From: Irpex lacteus
Lineage: Eukaryota > Basidiomycota > Agaricomycetes > Polyporales > Irpicaceae
NCBI GenBank assembly: GCA_001986395.2
Contig: MQVO02000017.1
Coordinates: forward strand, 310,001-374,000
Length of the DNA: 64,000 nucleotides
Direction of reading: 5' to 3'
Of this stretch, positions 21,629-34,595 are shown one piece after another. The stretch's first letter is position 1; every line of letters starts with the position of its first letter. Under the pieces are notes generated by a model, which was given only the letters and a program-made list of their open reading frames with translations, searched no databases and was not told the origin of the DNA. Made by a program: the position numbers and the translations under genes.

Positions 21629-23273
21629 TCAGTGTACACTCCTTCGAATCCTTTTCTTGAGCTGTGTTTGAAGTATGTGCAAGCTCTTCAAGACGATCTC
21701 TTTGTACGTATTCTGAATCGAGACCGGTAGGTCTGCCCAGATGCGACCTGACAAACTGAAATTAGTGCTGTAAGCGTGGGAGAGATGCCAGCAGACGATG
21801 CACCGTCAGGCTCCAGCGTGACTAGATCCACGCCCACTGCTTTACGCTCCTCCTTCTCGTAGTACGCGAGGACAAGCTCGATAGTTTCGGTTGCCAGGGC
21901 AAGCACTTCAACGAAAGGTTTCACCGACTCTTGCAGGCGGTCGAGGGATTCAAACAGCAGGACAAGAGCGCGGATGGTGGGATAGGTCCTGGCGTGATTG
22001 ACCAGAGCATCGAAGTTGGCGGGAAGGCCATAGATGTATGTGTGCATGCCCACCACGCTCAGGGCGGAGGCCGACCGGTCCGTAAAGGCGGTCGCTTCTT
22101 CGAACACAAAATAGAATGGGTTCAGCTCCATGGTTGTCGTTTGCTCCGAGACGTCGAATCCTGCAAGAGCGCTCGACGTCAGTACGGGAAGCGAATAGCG
22201 TCACTGTTTTTGATTCTCACTGATGCGCACGTCAGGATCTGGCTTGTTGCCCCACAACAACGTCATGAACCTGATCATCCACAAACGTTCCTCGTCGCTG
22301 AGCCGGTGCAACGGGCAGTTTGGGTTCATCATCAGAGCTGTCAAAGCGAGGTGAACAGAGTCGGTGCAGTCTCCTTCGACCCGAATCACCAGAGATCGTG
22401 GTCTTCGTTCACAGGTGATTGTATTGGAGCCATGTGGCAATGAGTACGTAGGAGTCTCGCCATTCCATGTTATCCACTCGAAGTAGATATTGGTGGCGCA
22501 AGAAAAGTGCCTGATGTATTTAGTAACATGGTAGAATGAAGGCAGATGCAAACGCGTGATTTCAATACGGTTTCGCGGGAATGAGCTCGGTACGACTATA
22601 GATGGCGATATGCCCCAGTGGGGCGTATCGAGCTTCGCAGGGTTAAAGCCGTCTGGGACAGGGCCTTCAATGAGGAGCTCTTTGAGCTTGTCTTGGATGG
22701 ACGGAAGATACAGAAGATGAAGGAAAGAAGTGTGTCTCTCTGAGCCTTGCGAGGCTCGTATTCCGCTGTAGTTCTGGATGACATATATGCGTTTGATGAG
22801 CTGGTGCACTGGCGTAAGTCTCGGGCACCCTCCAACGATATATTGTCTGAATATCTTCGCGTCCTCGTAAGACCTGATTTCCAGAGTTCTTGCTGAGAAT
22901 ATATGCTCCCGACACTTGTTGGCCCAGAAGAGGCAGGTAAGTGAGCACTGTTTGAGGTCCGTCAAGACGTCCTCTGGGCTTGGTTCTCCTCGTTTCCGTT
23001 TGAGATCTTTGCCTTCCCTTGGCAAGCTTCCACGACGTTGTGAGACCCGATCTACGTTAACGTAGAATAGTATATCGTCGAAGAGCTCGGGGGGTATGCG
23101 TGCAGCGAGCAATCTCACGGCCTACGTATTTCAGCAATAAGTCAGTGAGGACGGCATACGCTGCTTGAATGGATACGCACCTCACTTTCCTTCGCCTCAG
23201 ATACCACGCCCTTCAAAACTGAAGTCGGATACGAGCCTGGGAGTAGACCATCCGGATTCGTCGAATCTTGCAT
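21629..23273 (-). CDS. F-box-like protein, array copy 2, 489 aa
   Basis: Exons: 23273-23181, 23121-22221, 22160-21804, 21747-21629; phases agree and no stop interrupts. Exon 1 encodes 31 aa beginning MQDSTNPDGLLPGSYPTS and ending AKESE, so the true start lies upstream of the long open exon. Exon 2 starts AVRLLAARIPPELFDDILF (F-box) and has LKQCSLTCLFWANKCREHIF. Exon 3 has FDVSEQTTTM and ALSVVGMHTYIYG. Exon 4 reads RIWADLPVS...LQTQLKKRIRRSVH, closest to copy 7. Intron 2 contains a TACTGAC branch-site candidate. Role: likely SCF substrate receptor, target unknown. Confidence 0.85.
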
Positions 23274-23547
23274 TACAGGTCTGCTACCCTACTCGTACAA
23301 ACAATCAGCGCTCAGCCGTTATAAGTACAAGCGACTTATGCCACTAGACTGTGCTCACCTCGCGTTCCGCTGCCCCAGACACTACTTCCACCAAGTCGGA
23401 ATGCGAGGACGAGGACATTTCACCGAGTTGCAAAGCATCTTGCATCATCGCTCTGTCAGAGCGTCGAAGGAGGCAAGGGAGCAGGGAGACGAAGAGCAAG
23501 GGAGTAAGAAAAAGTGGGACAGCTCCGCGACCATCGATGGGCCTAGG

Positions 23548-23555
23548 ATATATAT
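23548..23555 (-). promoter_or_regulatory. TATA box of F-box gene 2
   Basis: ATATATAT about 280 bp upstream of the ATG, directly downstream (in gene sense) of the conserved CCCACGTTCATAGCGGAGC block seen in copies 2-4. Confidence 0.5.
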
Positions 23556-24481
23556 CCTAGTGCTCCGCTATGAACGTGGGATAGGAACCGCTTCTACGAG
23601 GACGCGCTGTAATAAAGAAGCATTGATATTGACAGGCCGTACAGCCTGAAGCCTCATTTGCTGGACAGATACGATGGTTAGCCGCTGTCAGTTCTTCGAA
23701 ACGTCCCACACACCTGCAAAGCCAAGATGCCTCTCATCGAGTGATCCCCTTCAGGTCGACAATCTATCTTCTTGCCTCATAACGTGGACAATGGTCTAAC
23801 GTGAATGCGTGCGAAGTTATCAGAGACGAGCGTTTCGTTTCATCGCTTTGATTTCCATCTGGAAGTGCTTATCAAAGCCTGTCAAATAGCACTTGCGCCT
23901 GACACCCTAATACAGTGAATCCCACGCGTGGCATTGCCTTACGGAGGCTGTATGTATGCCACAAGGTGAAAGTCAGGTGACCGACACGTTTCGTCTACGC
24001 CTACGCGTACCTAGGGGTTCTAGATTGTTGAATATGCATGAGCTTCGCGATAGAGACAACGTATTCAGGAAAGAAATGACTGAAATGCTCACATGCCAGT
24101 ATTACTTGTTTCAAGTCATGCGCAGAATGCTCACATATCCGCGGAGCGTTGTGCATCTTGAGACATGATAAGATTTGATACTCTGTCATACGCGTCCGAG
24201 TCTGCGAGGCATGAGAGTAATGTCGAGGCTTGAGTGCATACGAACGCTCCGAGTGATGTGGCGTAAAGTGGTGGTCGCGGTATAAAGCTGTGTAGGATCG
24301 GTCAACGGTCGAGGGAAGTCTGGTAGCACAAAGGCAGATCTGACAGCACGGATCCGCAAACCGAGAGACAAGAGTCAAAGGTACGTTTATAACTGACCGG
24401 TAATGAAGAGCGGACATTTTGACCTAAGAGCGGAAAGGCTGTTTCAATTGTTTCTCGCCCCGGGATAGACTGTACATTTAC

Positions 24482-24830
24482 TTATCCCATGTCGCCGAGA
24501 GCCGTCGTTCGAGTAGTGGCAATATTTTTGTACGTTCTTAAGGGTTTATAGTCATTGAAACAGAGCAATGAGTGTGTGTCTTGATGCACTGGAACATCAA
24601 GTGCTCCTATCTGCAAGGAAGCAAAGATCAGTTGCCGTAGACGGACAAACCTTCGCACAAACGTACCTGTACTAAGCCATGCCACCTCAATTCTGCTTAG
24701 TTCCACGTATCTTAACGCAAACTATCATTTTACTATCTGGGTACGTTCATATGCATCAACGTAAGCTAAAACATCGACGAAAAGACCTTTCCGAACGCTC
24801 ATACCGACCACTGGTTGGGATGAGCGAGCG
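24482..24830 (-). pseudogene. Family II gene relic, unit 2
   Basis: A minus-strand exon ends with SRIEVAWLSTG at a GT donor (about 24668), homologous to VAWLITG in unit 3. It is followed by a 56-bp intron and an exon whose frame closes quickly after splicing. An upstream piece near 24840-24780 is the homologue of the ERTF block. The spliced frame is not maintained, so this copy looks degenerate. Function unknown. Confidence 0.35.
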
Positions 24831-26336
24831 GAAAGGGCGACAGACGGCGGGCAGGAGTATGGCTGGAGTCTACTTTCCTAGGGCTGCGTGCAAATAGGTA
24901 CAGATTCCCGTCGATACTACGCGATGGAAATGGTGTTGACAGGGGCCCGGGAAGCACGAACCGTGGTTGACTTGAAGAAACGAAAAGTTGTGAGCGAGTC
25001 AGTATCTGTGACATATAAGCCGTCTACGCACCTTCTTATCCCGGAGCATAAGCCTCCGTCCAACATTCCTCCGTCCCTGGTCCCAGTCGTAGCCTTTATC
25101 ATCAGTTCGCAAGAAGGCGTGCCTTGATACTCATCCTCAAAACATCGTACAGAAAGGGCCCTCTCGACGTCCAAAAAGGTTATACATGCCAATGCTCACA
25201 AAGAAAGCAGTCTTGATAGAGCAATGATTGCATGAGGAGAGAGTTGAGAGAGAGGCCAGAACGAGAGGAAGGAACAGCCGTAAGAGCCGTCAGCGTCTCA
25301 TCAGTAGCAACGATAAGACCGATGCTTACTGTGGTAACACTCGTTTCAGACTCCGCAAGTCAAGCGCCAGTGGATTATTTACTCGCTCGTCCTTATCGCT
25401 CAATGCCACTACTTACTTCCGCAACGACCACCATCGATACCCTCTCACTCTCAGTCGCTCTGTCCATGACATTTCTCAGGCACTCACACAACCTCTGTTT
25501 GCCATGATCCGGTCGCGCGCGCGCTCTTGGAGGCGAAGAACAATACAGGCCTGCCAGCTTCTTTCGATACCTCCTGATCGTTTTCGTCGACGAGAGCCGG
25601 CGTGAACGATGAGGAGAGGTGGAAGGATCACTCGACGTAGGGTGGGCATGTTTCCGTAATGTTGGAAAAAGGTGCGTGGTTGCGTTTCCTTTACAAGCAA
25701 GCCTCTCACTGTCCTCGTAGCTCCCAAGGATAGGGCACGTCAGCTCCCTATATTGGGCATTATTGAACGTCCGGACCCCCGGTCAGCCGGCACACGTGCA
25801 AGGTATCGAACATTCAAGCTTCAAGAGTCATTTAGGGAGATGATTTGGGCTCTTCGCCTCATTCGGATTGGCGACGTGATCGACTCCCGCCAGTCGACAG
25901 CTTGTACGTGAGTGTTCTCATGGAGAGGCTGATCGCGAGGTACTGAAGCCTGGTTCTGGTGGAGTAGAGCGTGGTTGGATCTCCAAGGTTGTCAGAGAGA
26001 TAAGGACGGTGAGCGCAGCTTAGCACGGAGAACATGTCAGAGGTACATTTGTTCTATTCAATGCAGTCACTCACGTTTCATGGGTTTCTTAGTGTCAGTG
26101 ACTACGGACGACCTCATGATTGTCATCGATCCAGCCAGCCCATCGCCCTCTCGCCAACATCGCACCTTGAAAGCTTGAACCTCGGTCCTGATCCTGTCCG
26201 CGATAGTCTCTACTTCTCGTGGAAGTAATCTGCAAGATGATATTAGGCACGTATCCAGACTTCTCTAGACGCACATCAAAGCGTCGTTGTCAGAGTACTC
26301 GATGACTTCAAGCACGCTGCTACCGGCGCCTGTAAA

Positions 26337-26354
26337 ATTGCCTTATGAGGCAAT
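26337..26354. repeat. Conserved hairpin, unit 2
   Basis: ATTGCCTTATGAGGCAAT, identical to the other five spacers. Confidence 0.7.
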
Positions 26355-27938
26355 CAGAACACTACTACTCCGCGCAGGCTCGTGTTGTCGATCTCTCGTA
26401 TTTCCTGCAACATGATCTCTCACTGTCGTACTGCGCCACTCTGCCCTCGTCTGTGCATTCAACCAGATTCAACCCCCTCGTTCACCCATATCGCCTATCC
26501 ATCTGCTTGTCGACTCGTCGCCTTCGCGAAGATCCCACCTTGAGCCTTGTAGTGTACGAAATCGACGTGCTCGTTCATTGCGCTCAATATCTGACGTTTT
26601 TCGCGTGCCGTCAGTACAGTCGGTATCACCGTCTCTTATCCGGTTGTACTGGCCTTTTCGCTTCTGTCACTACGATCGCCCACCGATCACTCGTCGATCA
26701 CCCTTCGATCGCACCCATGAACACCTACGCCCATACAAGAGACACCGGGAAGCTTGCGGATCCCGGCACAAGTCCTGCGATGCTCGATTTTTCCCTTGAT
26801 ATACCACGATACCCATACAGCCGATTTCATGCTGGTTGTCGAGTCGCGAGGGCACGCACCGTGGTATGTTCGCTCCTGATTTGTAAACAGACGTACTGAC
26901 CGAGATGCTTCAGCCAAGCAGTTAACTTTTACTGATGTCAATGCTCAAGTCTGCAGCTGCAGAGAATACTGCGGTAGCTCGTGGTGCCGGCCACATATCG
27001 CATTGCACGGGTGTGTCATCACTAGCGTGGAAATGCATAGTGCGTCGCTTTTCATAAGTAGTCCGGATACCCAACGCAGCTGTCACAGAATATCGAAAAC
27101 CGATGCAGGATCCTGGCGTTGCTTTCACGATCAAGTGTTAACGTCCTAGCGGGCTGAGAAGAGTGAACTGGGTCTAATCTCAGCAATAGTACAGTGCATG
27201 TATCAGTGGTACGACTTGCCACTACAACCGTTCGCCCTCTGACAGATTTAGATACATATGTCGATAGAAAAACGAACATGCAGAGGTTGTCAGAGGTGTG
27301 GTAGCGCTGGAGATGTCCGTCGAAGCGGTGGTCATGCCCCAACACGTCTCGTTCGAGGTTCGGGAGATAGGTGTGTAAGAGTCGCTTCATATAAGCACAT
27401 ATACGTTTCTAATCAACGGTGCATCACACAGTACAGAGGCTTGCGTAGTCCTCTTTGGTGCTTTTCGAGACCTGGCATTGTCACGGCCTCAGTCTACGAT
27501 TGTATGGTGTGACTGCAGCATACTAGTCATTCAGAGCCCACTTGAGAGTAGAGGAAAAATTCGACTCGGTAGACGTTTGAATACATCACGTGTCGATGCC
27601 GGAGGTTGGAGTGAACAATCAAGTGGGCATTCAATTGAAGATATTCGTATACTAGTCCCGAGTACATGATATGTGTTGCTACAGCTGCCATACAATGATT
27701 ATCAATATTGCGTGAATTGTCGGAGGATGCGGTCCATAGTATGAGAAAGCGCGAAATAGAGTACTAGTTGTGTCATTTCCTAATGGCAACAACGATATGG
27801 ATTTTGAGAATGCAGCGCACACTATGGAAGGCAGTGGCGACAAAGCGTATAGCGATTACGCCAGGGACATGACCGAGACCGTTGTATGCTGTGTGTTGGC
27901 CACGGAGCCGCTGTATGTGACATATCTGAGATGCGGTG

Positions 27939-29535
27939 TCAGTGTAACCTCCCGAGTCGAGGCTTCTTCTCGAGCTGCCATTCAAGTATATGCAAGCTCC
28001 TCAAGTGTCCCTTGTACCACTCCGACTCCGGCAAATCTGTCCAGATGTGCCCTGACAAACGGAAATCAGTACTGCAAGCATAGGAGCGATGCAACAGGCG
28101 ACGCACCGCTGGGCTCCAGCGTGGCTAGATCTACACCCACTGCTTTACGCTCCCCCTTCTTCTCGTACGCGAGCACAAGATCGATAGTTTCAGCTGCCAG
28201 GACGAAAGGTTCCATGGACTTTTGCAGGTAGTCGAGGGATCTAAAGAGGAGGACAAGGGCGCGGATGGTGGGATGGGTCCTGAGGTGATTTACCAGAGCA
28301 TCGAAGTTGGCAAGAAGGTCGTCAAAGGAGTCGTAGATGTATGCGTGCATGCCCACCACGCTCAGGGCGGAGCCCGACCGATCCGTGGGTGGGGCTCCCT
28401 CGAATACAAAACGGAAGGGCCTTAGGCGCATGGTCGTCGTGTGCTCCGAGACGTCGAAGTCTGCAAGAGCGCTCGACGTCAGTACGCTCGATGGGAAGCG
28501 AATAGCGTCACTGATTGGGATGCTCACCAATGTACACGTCAGGATCTGCCTTGTGGCCCCACAACAACGTCATAAACTTGATCATCCACAAACGTTCCTC
28601 GTCGCTGAGCCGGTGCAACGGGCAGTTCGGGTTCAACATCAGCGCTGTCAAAGCGAGGTGAACAGTGTTGGTGCACACTCCCTCGGCCCGAATCACCAGA
28701 GAGCGTGGTCTGCGGTGACCAGCGATTGTACTGGAGACATGCGGTGGTGACAGATCCATCTGCCCATCCCATGTTATCTTCTTGAACGAGACATAGGTGG
28801 CACAAGAGAAGTGGCTAATATATTTAGTAACATGGTAGAATGAAGGCAGATGGATATTGATGAGTGAGACGTCATGCTGCAGGCATGAGCTCGGTACAAC
28901 TATACATGGTGGTATGCCCCAGTGTGGTGTATCGAGCTTCGCACGTTTAAAGCCGTCTGGGACAGGGCCTTCAATGTAGAGCCGTTTAAGCTTGTCTTGG
29001 ATGGCGGAAAGATAGAGAAGATGAAGGAAAGATGTTCGACTCTCCGAGTCGTAAACTTGTTGAACTATTATTCTCCTAATGAGCTGGTGTACCGGCGTAA
29101 GTCTCGGACACCCTCCAACGATGTATCGTCTGAATATCTCAGCGTCCTCGTAAGACTGGATCCGCATACCTCTTTCTGAGAACATATGCGATCGACACCT
29201 GTTGGCCCAGAAGAGGCAGACAAGTGAGCACTGTTTGAGGTCAGTCAAGGTATCATTAGGGCTTGGTGTTCCTGATTTTCGTTCCAGACTGTTGAGGGAC
29301 CCCTGAGAATCACGATCGACGTTGACGTAGAAGAGTATGTTCTCGAACAGCTCGGGTGGAACTTGTGATCCAAGCGATGTCCCCGCCTACGTTCACGGAA
29401 TGTACTCCGTCAGTAAGACCGACTTACCCTACTCGACTGTGTACTCACCTCACTTTCCTGGGCTTCAGATACCCCTCCCTCCAAGACTGAAGACGAATAC
29501 GAGAGTACTCCATTCGGATTCGTCGAATCTTGCAT
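27939..29535 (-). CDS. F-box-like protein, array copy 3, 470 aa
   Basis: Exons: 29535-29449, 29386-28528, 28460-28107, 28051-27939, all in phase. Exon 1 is 29 aa (MQDSTNPNGVLSYSSSV... ending AQESE), the same type as copies 2 and 4. Exon 2 lacks the usual LAARI before the F-box and reads SLGSQVPPELFENILFYV, then LKQCSLVCLFWANRCRSHMF. Exon 3 starts FDVSEHTTTM. Exon 4 reads HIWTDLPESEW and ends RLGRLH. No damage seen. Likely SCF substrate receptor; target unknown. Confidence 0.85.
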
Positions 29536-29775
29536 CATAGGTCTGCTACCCTACTCGTACAAGAAATTATCCATGATCAGTACGTGCGACGTATGGCGCT
29601 CGAGTGTGTGCTCACCTGGCTATCCGTCGCGGAACGTGAGGATAGAGACGGTTGGTGGAGTTGTGATGGATCTTGCAACGTTGCTGTATGAGGGCGTGGT
29701 AGGGGCGTAGATGAACAAAGGGTGAGAGGGTACGCAGAGTGGAACGGCGCCGTACGTATAAATGGCTGTTGGTGG

Positions 29776-29783
29776 CATATACT
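29776..29783 (-). promoter_or_regulatory. TATA-like box of F-box gene 3
   Basis: GTATATGC on the minus strand about 240 bp upstream of the ATG, next to the conserved CCCACATTCATGACGGATC block. Confidence 0.45.
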
Positions 29784-31015
29784 CTGGTGATCCGTCATGA
29801 ATGTGGGAGGGGAACCGCCTTCACGAGGGCATACTGAAGCTTTGACGCTGGAACATTGACACATCGTGCCGCCATAAATCCCTGAGAAGCGATAACATCA
29901 GCCGCTCCTTGCGAGTCGTTGACTCAGGTTACTCAGTCGCAAAACCAAGGCTCTCTACCACATCAAGACACTCGTGTTCTGACCAACACTCCTTGTCCTT
30001 GCCCTATGACTTATGGACGACGTTAAAATGAATCCCTGCACGGGCGTTCTACTGCACAGCTCACATTTCCATCTGGAAGTGCCTATCAAAAGCGTGTCAG
30101 ATAGCTCTCGCACTCGATGTCTTCAGATGAATTCTACGTACCGCATTCCCGCGTGAACTGAGTTTCGATCGTATTGAATCTGTGATATGGCAATCAGCAG
30201 ACCCATTCGCCAGGCGTAGCTGTGTAATGCATGAACTTCATGAGCTCCAGACATGTTGCAGCCGTGCGTATGCCTGCTCAAAAGCTGTCAGTTACGGTTT
30301 ACTGCGCGACGGAAATGAAAACTGGAACGGCCTCGTACCCATCCATCTCATCGCAGCAGTCGAGTATCGGTGTACTGTGGGTATTAGATCGATTACTGGT
30401 GCACACGTGACGACTCTGTGTAGCCTTCGCAGGTCTGGTAAAGTAAAAAGACAGTCTGATCAAAAACAAGGAACGCCGTTAGATGAATCCGTCCTTTCGC
30501 TCCGAGTACTTCTGCCAGCAGGTAGAGCCGGCCATTTGAGTGTACATCTATCTGGATGGACGTTCTGACATGGGCTTCGTCAGAACGAGCAGTAGTATAT
30601 CAGGCCACGTACTTGTAACTTGAAGCGGTCGAGGAATGTAAACTGGATACAGTCAGAAGTGATCTCGTTGACGCAGACCGCTAGAAGTTGCCGAGTATCG
30701 TTTTCGAACATTTTATACGGCCCAGGAGATGGGACAAGCGGCCGGGGAAAACAACACAGTCAAGATCGAAGGAGAATGTGAGCATGCGAGGTGGCGGTGC
30801 TTATACCGTGAAGAGCTCAATCAGGCCTAGGACCAACGAAGCCCGGATTTAGCTTTCAGGATGAAGAACCATCGTTCTAGTGGTAGACATGCTGTGAGAG
30901 TACCACTACTAGAGCACAAGGGCATCAAGGTTCGTTTGAACCACCGAGTGCCCTCCTCCTGCAATCTAGCGAAGATTAGTCATCACAGCCAGCCAGAATT
31001 TCGTCGAGAACGCAC

Positions 31016-31200
31016 CTGTAATCAGCCACGCCACCTCGATTTCGCCCGATTCCACGCGTCCGACCTTGAATAAATACTCGGATTCTGCCATTCGTGCGGT
31101 CACATGTGCATTGAGAGAGGACAGGACGTCGCCAAACGTCCTTTCCGAAGGCTCGTACCGGCGACTGCCAGTTGTCGGGATGGACGATCGGAAAGGATGA
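31016..31200 (-). pseudogene. Family II exon, unit 3 (best-preserved IEVAWLITG exon)
   Basis: The minus-strand frame reads SERTFGDVLSSLNAHVTA and continues to ESGEIEVAWLIT, ending at a GT donor. Across units the codons of IEVAWLITG vary mostly at third positions (CTG, CTT, CTC; GCG, GCA), which suggests this frame was once translated. After splicing the next exon stops within a few codons, so the copy may be dead. Function unknown. Confidence 0.4.
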
Positions 31201-33221
31201 TTGACAGCGGGCGTGGGCGTGATTGGAAGAAAAAGATCAAAACCACAGCGACAAAACATCCTTAGGAGGCCGCAGCAGTAAAGAAGTATGGATTGAAGTC
31301 GGTACTGCGTCTTGAAAGTCGGGTTGAGAGAGCAGTAAGGAATAAGGTGGACCACTTGAAGAGATTACATGCCGTGAGTAGCACAATATCTGTGGCCGAT
31401 AGACAACCTACGCACCTTCCAGTCCTGAGCCAACAACTCCCGTCTAACGATACCTCCCGACCAGGATCCCACAATAGCCTCGACCGACGGTTCCGGCGTG
31501 GTACTTACGCCCTTACAAGATCGCCGACGACCTTTACTTTTCGGATTTTGATCCCTTCTACTATCGTATGGCAAGGATCATTTCGATTTACAACAGTGTT
31601 ATGTGTGCTGACAGAGAGTATGACGAGCATAGAGAGACGATTGTGTGCGGAGAGTGGCCAGAACGAGATGAAGGTAGGGTGATAAGCATGAAACGCCCGA
31701 TCAATAAGACTTGTGCTTACCGTGGGAATATATATTTGTTACACATACTAAGCGCGCAGTAGCAATTGCCCGATCGCGACGTCATTCTCGACGACCACCT
31801 TCCATGGCCAACCCACCGCTGCTTGATCTCGGTCTCCCACAAGAGCTAGAAATTACACGCAGGAGAGAAGAAGATCAGGCTTTCATCCAAGCTCTTAGAC
31901 CGAAGCCCACGCTAAACGACGATTTTGACGACATGGGCTGCTGCCCTCGTCGCCATCCGTATCGACGATCGTCGACGTGGGTGACGACGAGGGATGCAGT
32001 CCTCTTGTAGCCATGCTCCACGACCTACAGTATACGTAGAGGGACGGTGGAACGGATAATTAGTGGTTTGGGCTGCGTGGATAAGCTGGGAGGTCGTTAT
32101 GCAGGTGTGTCGTCTGTTCCGGTCCTTCTCAAGCTGCTGAGTCAGGTCTGGATAGCGGTGCATACTTCAATACAGGTTCACCTCCGACACATCACGCACA
32201 TATATCAAACATAAACTTTGCTGTTAATACTAGTCTCGTCACAGCTCTCAGCCTCTGGTCCGTGCTTCCCAATCACCAGATTCTCCATTCCCGTAGTCGA
32301 CACGCCATCTAGATGTATTCGTAGTGCCTGGGACGCCAATGCGAGAAGCCAACGAAGCGTTGAGTGTCGACGTCAGCATTCACGAAGGCAGACTAGGATA
32401 ACAGGCGGAGACAGGACGATGTTGAGGTAGATGTAAAGGTGTGCGGATGCATATGGAATGCCTCACACAAAGGTACGCCCAAGTCTCATGGTTTCCACGC
32501 TTACGACTGCTACCAGGAAGGGAACATTCTGACCTTCGAGAGATAGTGCTCAGAATGTGAACTCATATCCGACGACTACCATCAATCATCCTCTCCCAAT
32601 CACGAAAGCCTTCAGCGTCGTAGCCTCGGGATGTTGTACCTCTGTCATGATAAATCGCAACGTCCACCGCCTCTATAGCACAAGGCTCTACCCCTCCCAT
32701 CGTTTATGCCTGCCCTCGCGTATAGTGATCTACTGCTAGTTTGTGGCTCAAGAGAGAACAATCGAACACGATTTTTACGAAGGCCGTTACCTATGCCGGG
32801 GGTCCGCTGCACATGGCCATCGTTTGCTGTCGTTCAGGTGCCAGCCATGGTATTGCCGTCCCGCTGCTCCTCCGTCATCTACTACTCATTTTTGATCCAT
32901 GCTATCATTTACCCGCCACGTCAGGACCCTTCACGGATCAGACACGTCCGGCACTCTCATCTTGCTTCCTCGCCACTATTTGCGCAGATTACCCATGAAC
33001 GATGTCTCCAGAAGACTACTACGATATCAATCACACTCTCTGCCATTATAACGGGTCAGTCCTCGGTCCTGATCCTGTCCGTGGTCGCCTGTACTTGGCC
33101 AGGTCAAAGGTGTCCACAGGTGGCTATATAGCATGTGTATAGACTTCTTTAGACGCAAATTAAAACATCACTATCAGTTACTTGATGATTTCAAGCACGC
33201 TGCCGCACCGGCGCCTGTATA

Positions 33222-33239
33222 ATTGCCTTATGAGGCAAT
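33222..33239. repeat. Conserved hairpin, unit 3
   Basis: ATTGCCTTATGAGGCAAT. In units 3 and 4 it lies 36-38 bp before a possible 5' splice site, CAG followed by GTTAGT. Confidence 0.7.
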
Positions 33240-34595
33240 CAGAACACCACTACGCCCAGGTTAGTATTGTCGGATTCTCCTGTATCCCGCGTTGTATTCA
33301 TCCCTCTACCTCCATACTTAGCATGAAATCCAATACTTTTCTGACAAGATATACGGCGCTTTCGCACATGGGTCGTGCATTAACAAAACCCCCGTACATT
33401 GTACTCAAGTCTCGCTGTCTACCCAAAGCTCTCTGTCAGTCCCGTTGCCACCACCGCCCACCGATAATCACGATCACTTCTCAATCGCACGGTTACTTAC
33501 GCCCTCATTCAAATACACTGGCATCCAATATCCATCGTTGCCACGTCGATCGGTCGAACTCAACGCCCCACGTCTTCCATGGAAGAGCGTACTATCGAAG
33601 ATTGTAGCCAGGGGCATCAACGATGGACGGTCTTGACATTGCGTAGCCACTGGTCGTGGTATGTACGTCCGCTTAAGTGTACAGCTGGTCAAACTTAAGG
33701 CAGCCAGTCACGCACAAATATTTCGCCTTGGCAGACTCACAAAGACCAGTTTCGCTGAAGATAGTACGGCATCGTGTGGTGAGAGGATGTTATGGTGTTT
33801 AACTGGTAGATGCGCGATATCTGGGTAGTGCGACACCGATACACTGCGCGTCGTCGTTCATAGGAAGATCAGGTACGATTACTGCATTCTGTCTCGCGTT
33901 TATCATGCTGTTGACGACAGATTCAGGGACTATGTCTCACGGAATGGACTACGTGCAACGTATACCGGAGACGGTCGAACTTGACATTGACGGCGCGAAA
34001 ATTGCAGTCCGTTTGTCCACCAACGAGCAGGTTCGCTGTGAGCATTTACTAGGGCCGTCACGATCACCGACACCACGAGTTTAGAACTTAGCTATATGCT
34101 GTGTTGCAACATTCGTTCGTCTTGTGACCGCACGAGAATGCTTAGTCGATATCTTCAGGTAGCGTTGACCAAAACTGGAGTGTGATGTCCGACTGCAATG
34201 ACTAATGTACAGCTTTCGAATTCATCTATAGTGGTCCTCTGAGCCGTCGAATTTGAGTACATCGGCGGTATAAACAATATATAATACGTTTAGCGAGGAT
34301 AGAATGAGACGGTATATATGAGGTCAAAACGAGTGATGTACATAACATAGATAATAAAAGGTTCAATATATGTATCGGGCTTCACTAAGCTTCCTCCTGT
34401 CTCGACGCCATCGAGGGTTGTGTAGTGCTTCTCGTACTGTAACTTGACGGCAGCGGAGAGGGTGATATCGACTCGGAGGATTGAGCCGCGGTTTGGAAAG
34501 AGCGTCGATGGTCCAGAGCGCAGATAGATGGGCGGAGTGCAGAGTCGTATTGTGCGGACGAGATACGACCACATACATCAAGTGGATGCACCCAC

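Larger units (their letters stand above)
23274..27938. repeat. Array spacer 2 (type B), between F-box genes 2 and 3
   Basis: Duplicated spacer. It contains the gene 2 promoter (TATA 23548-23555), the CCATCTGGAAG element (23855-23865), family II relics (24482-24830), the type B block (about 25270-25640, shared with spacers 5 and 6), a block near 26090-26180 shared with spacers 5 and 6, and the hairpin at 26337-26354. Open frames occur on both strands, but none is conserved across units. No complete gene is supported. Confidence 0.7.
29536..34595. repeat. Array spacer 3 (type A), between F-box genes 3 and 4
   Basis: Duplicated spacer with the gene 3 promoter (TATA-like 29776-29783), the CCATCTGGAAG element (30069-30079), family II exon (31016-31200), the type A block (31740-32400, including a plus frame GLPQELEITRRREEDQ also seen in spacer 4), and the hairpin at 33222-33239. 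The stretch 33700-34290 shows nothing further. No complete gene is supported. Confidence 0.7.
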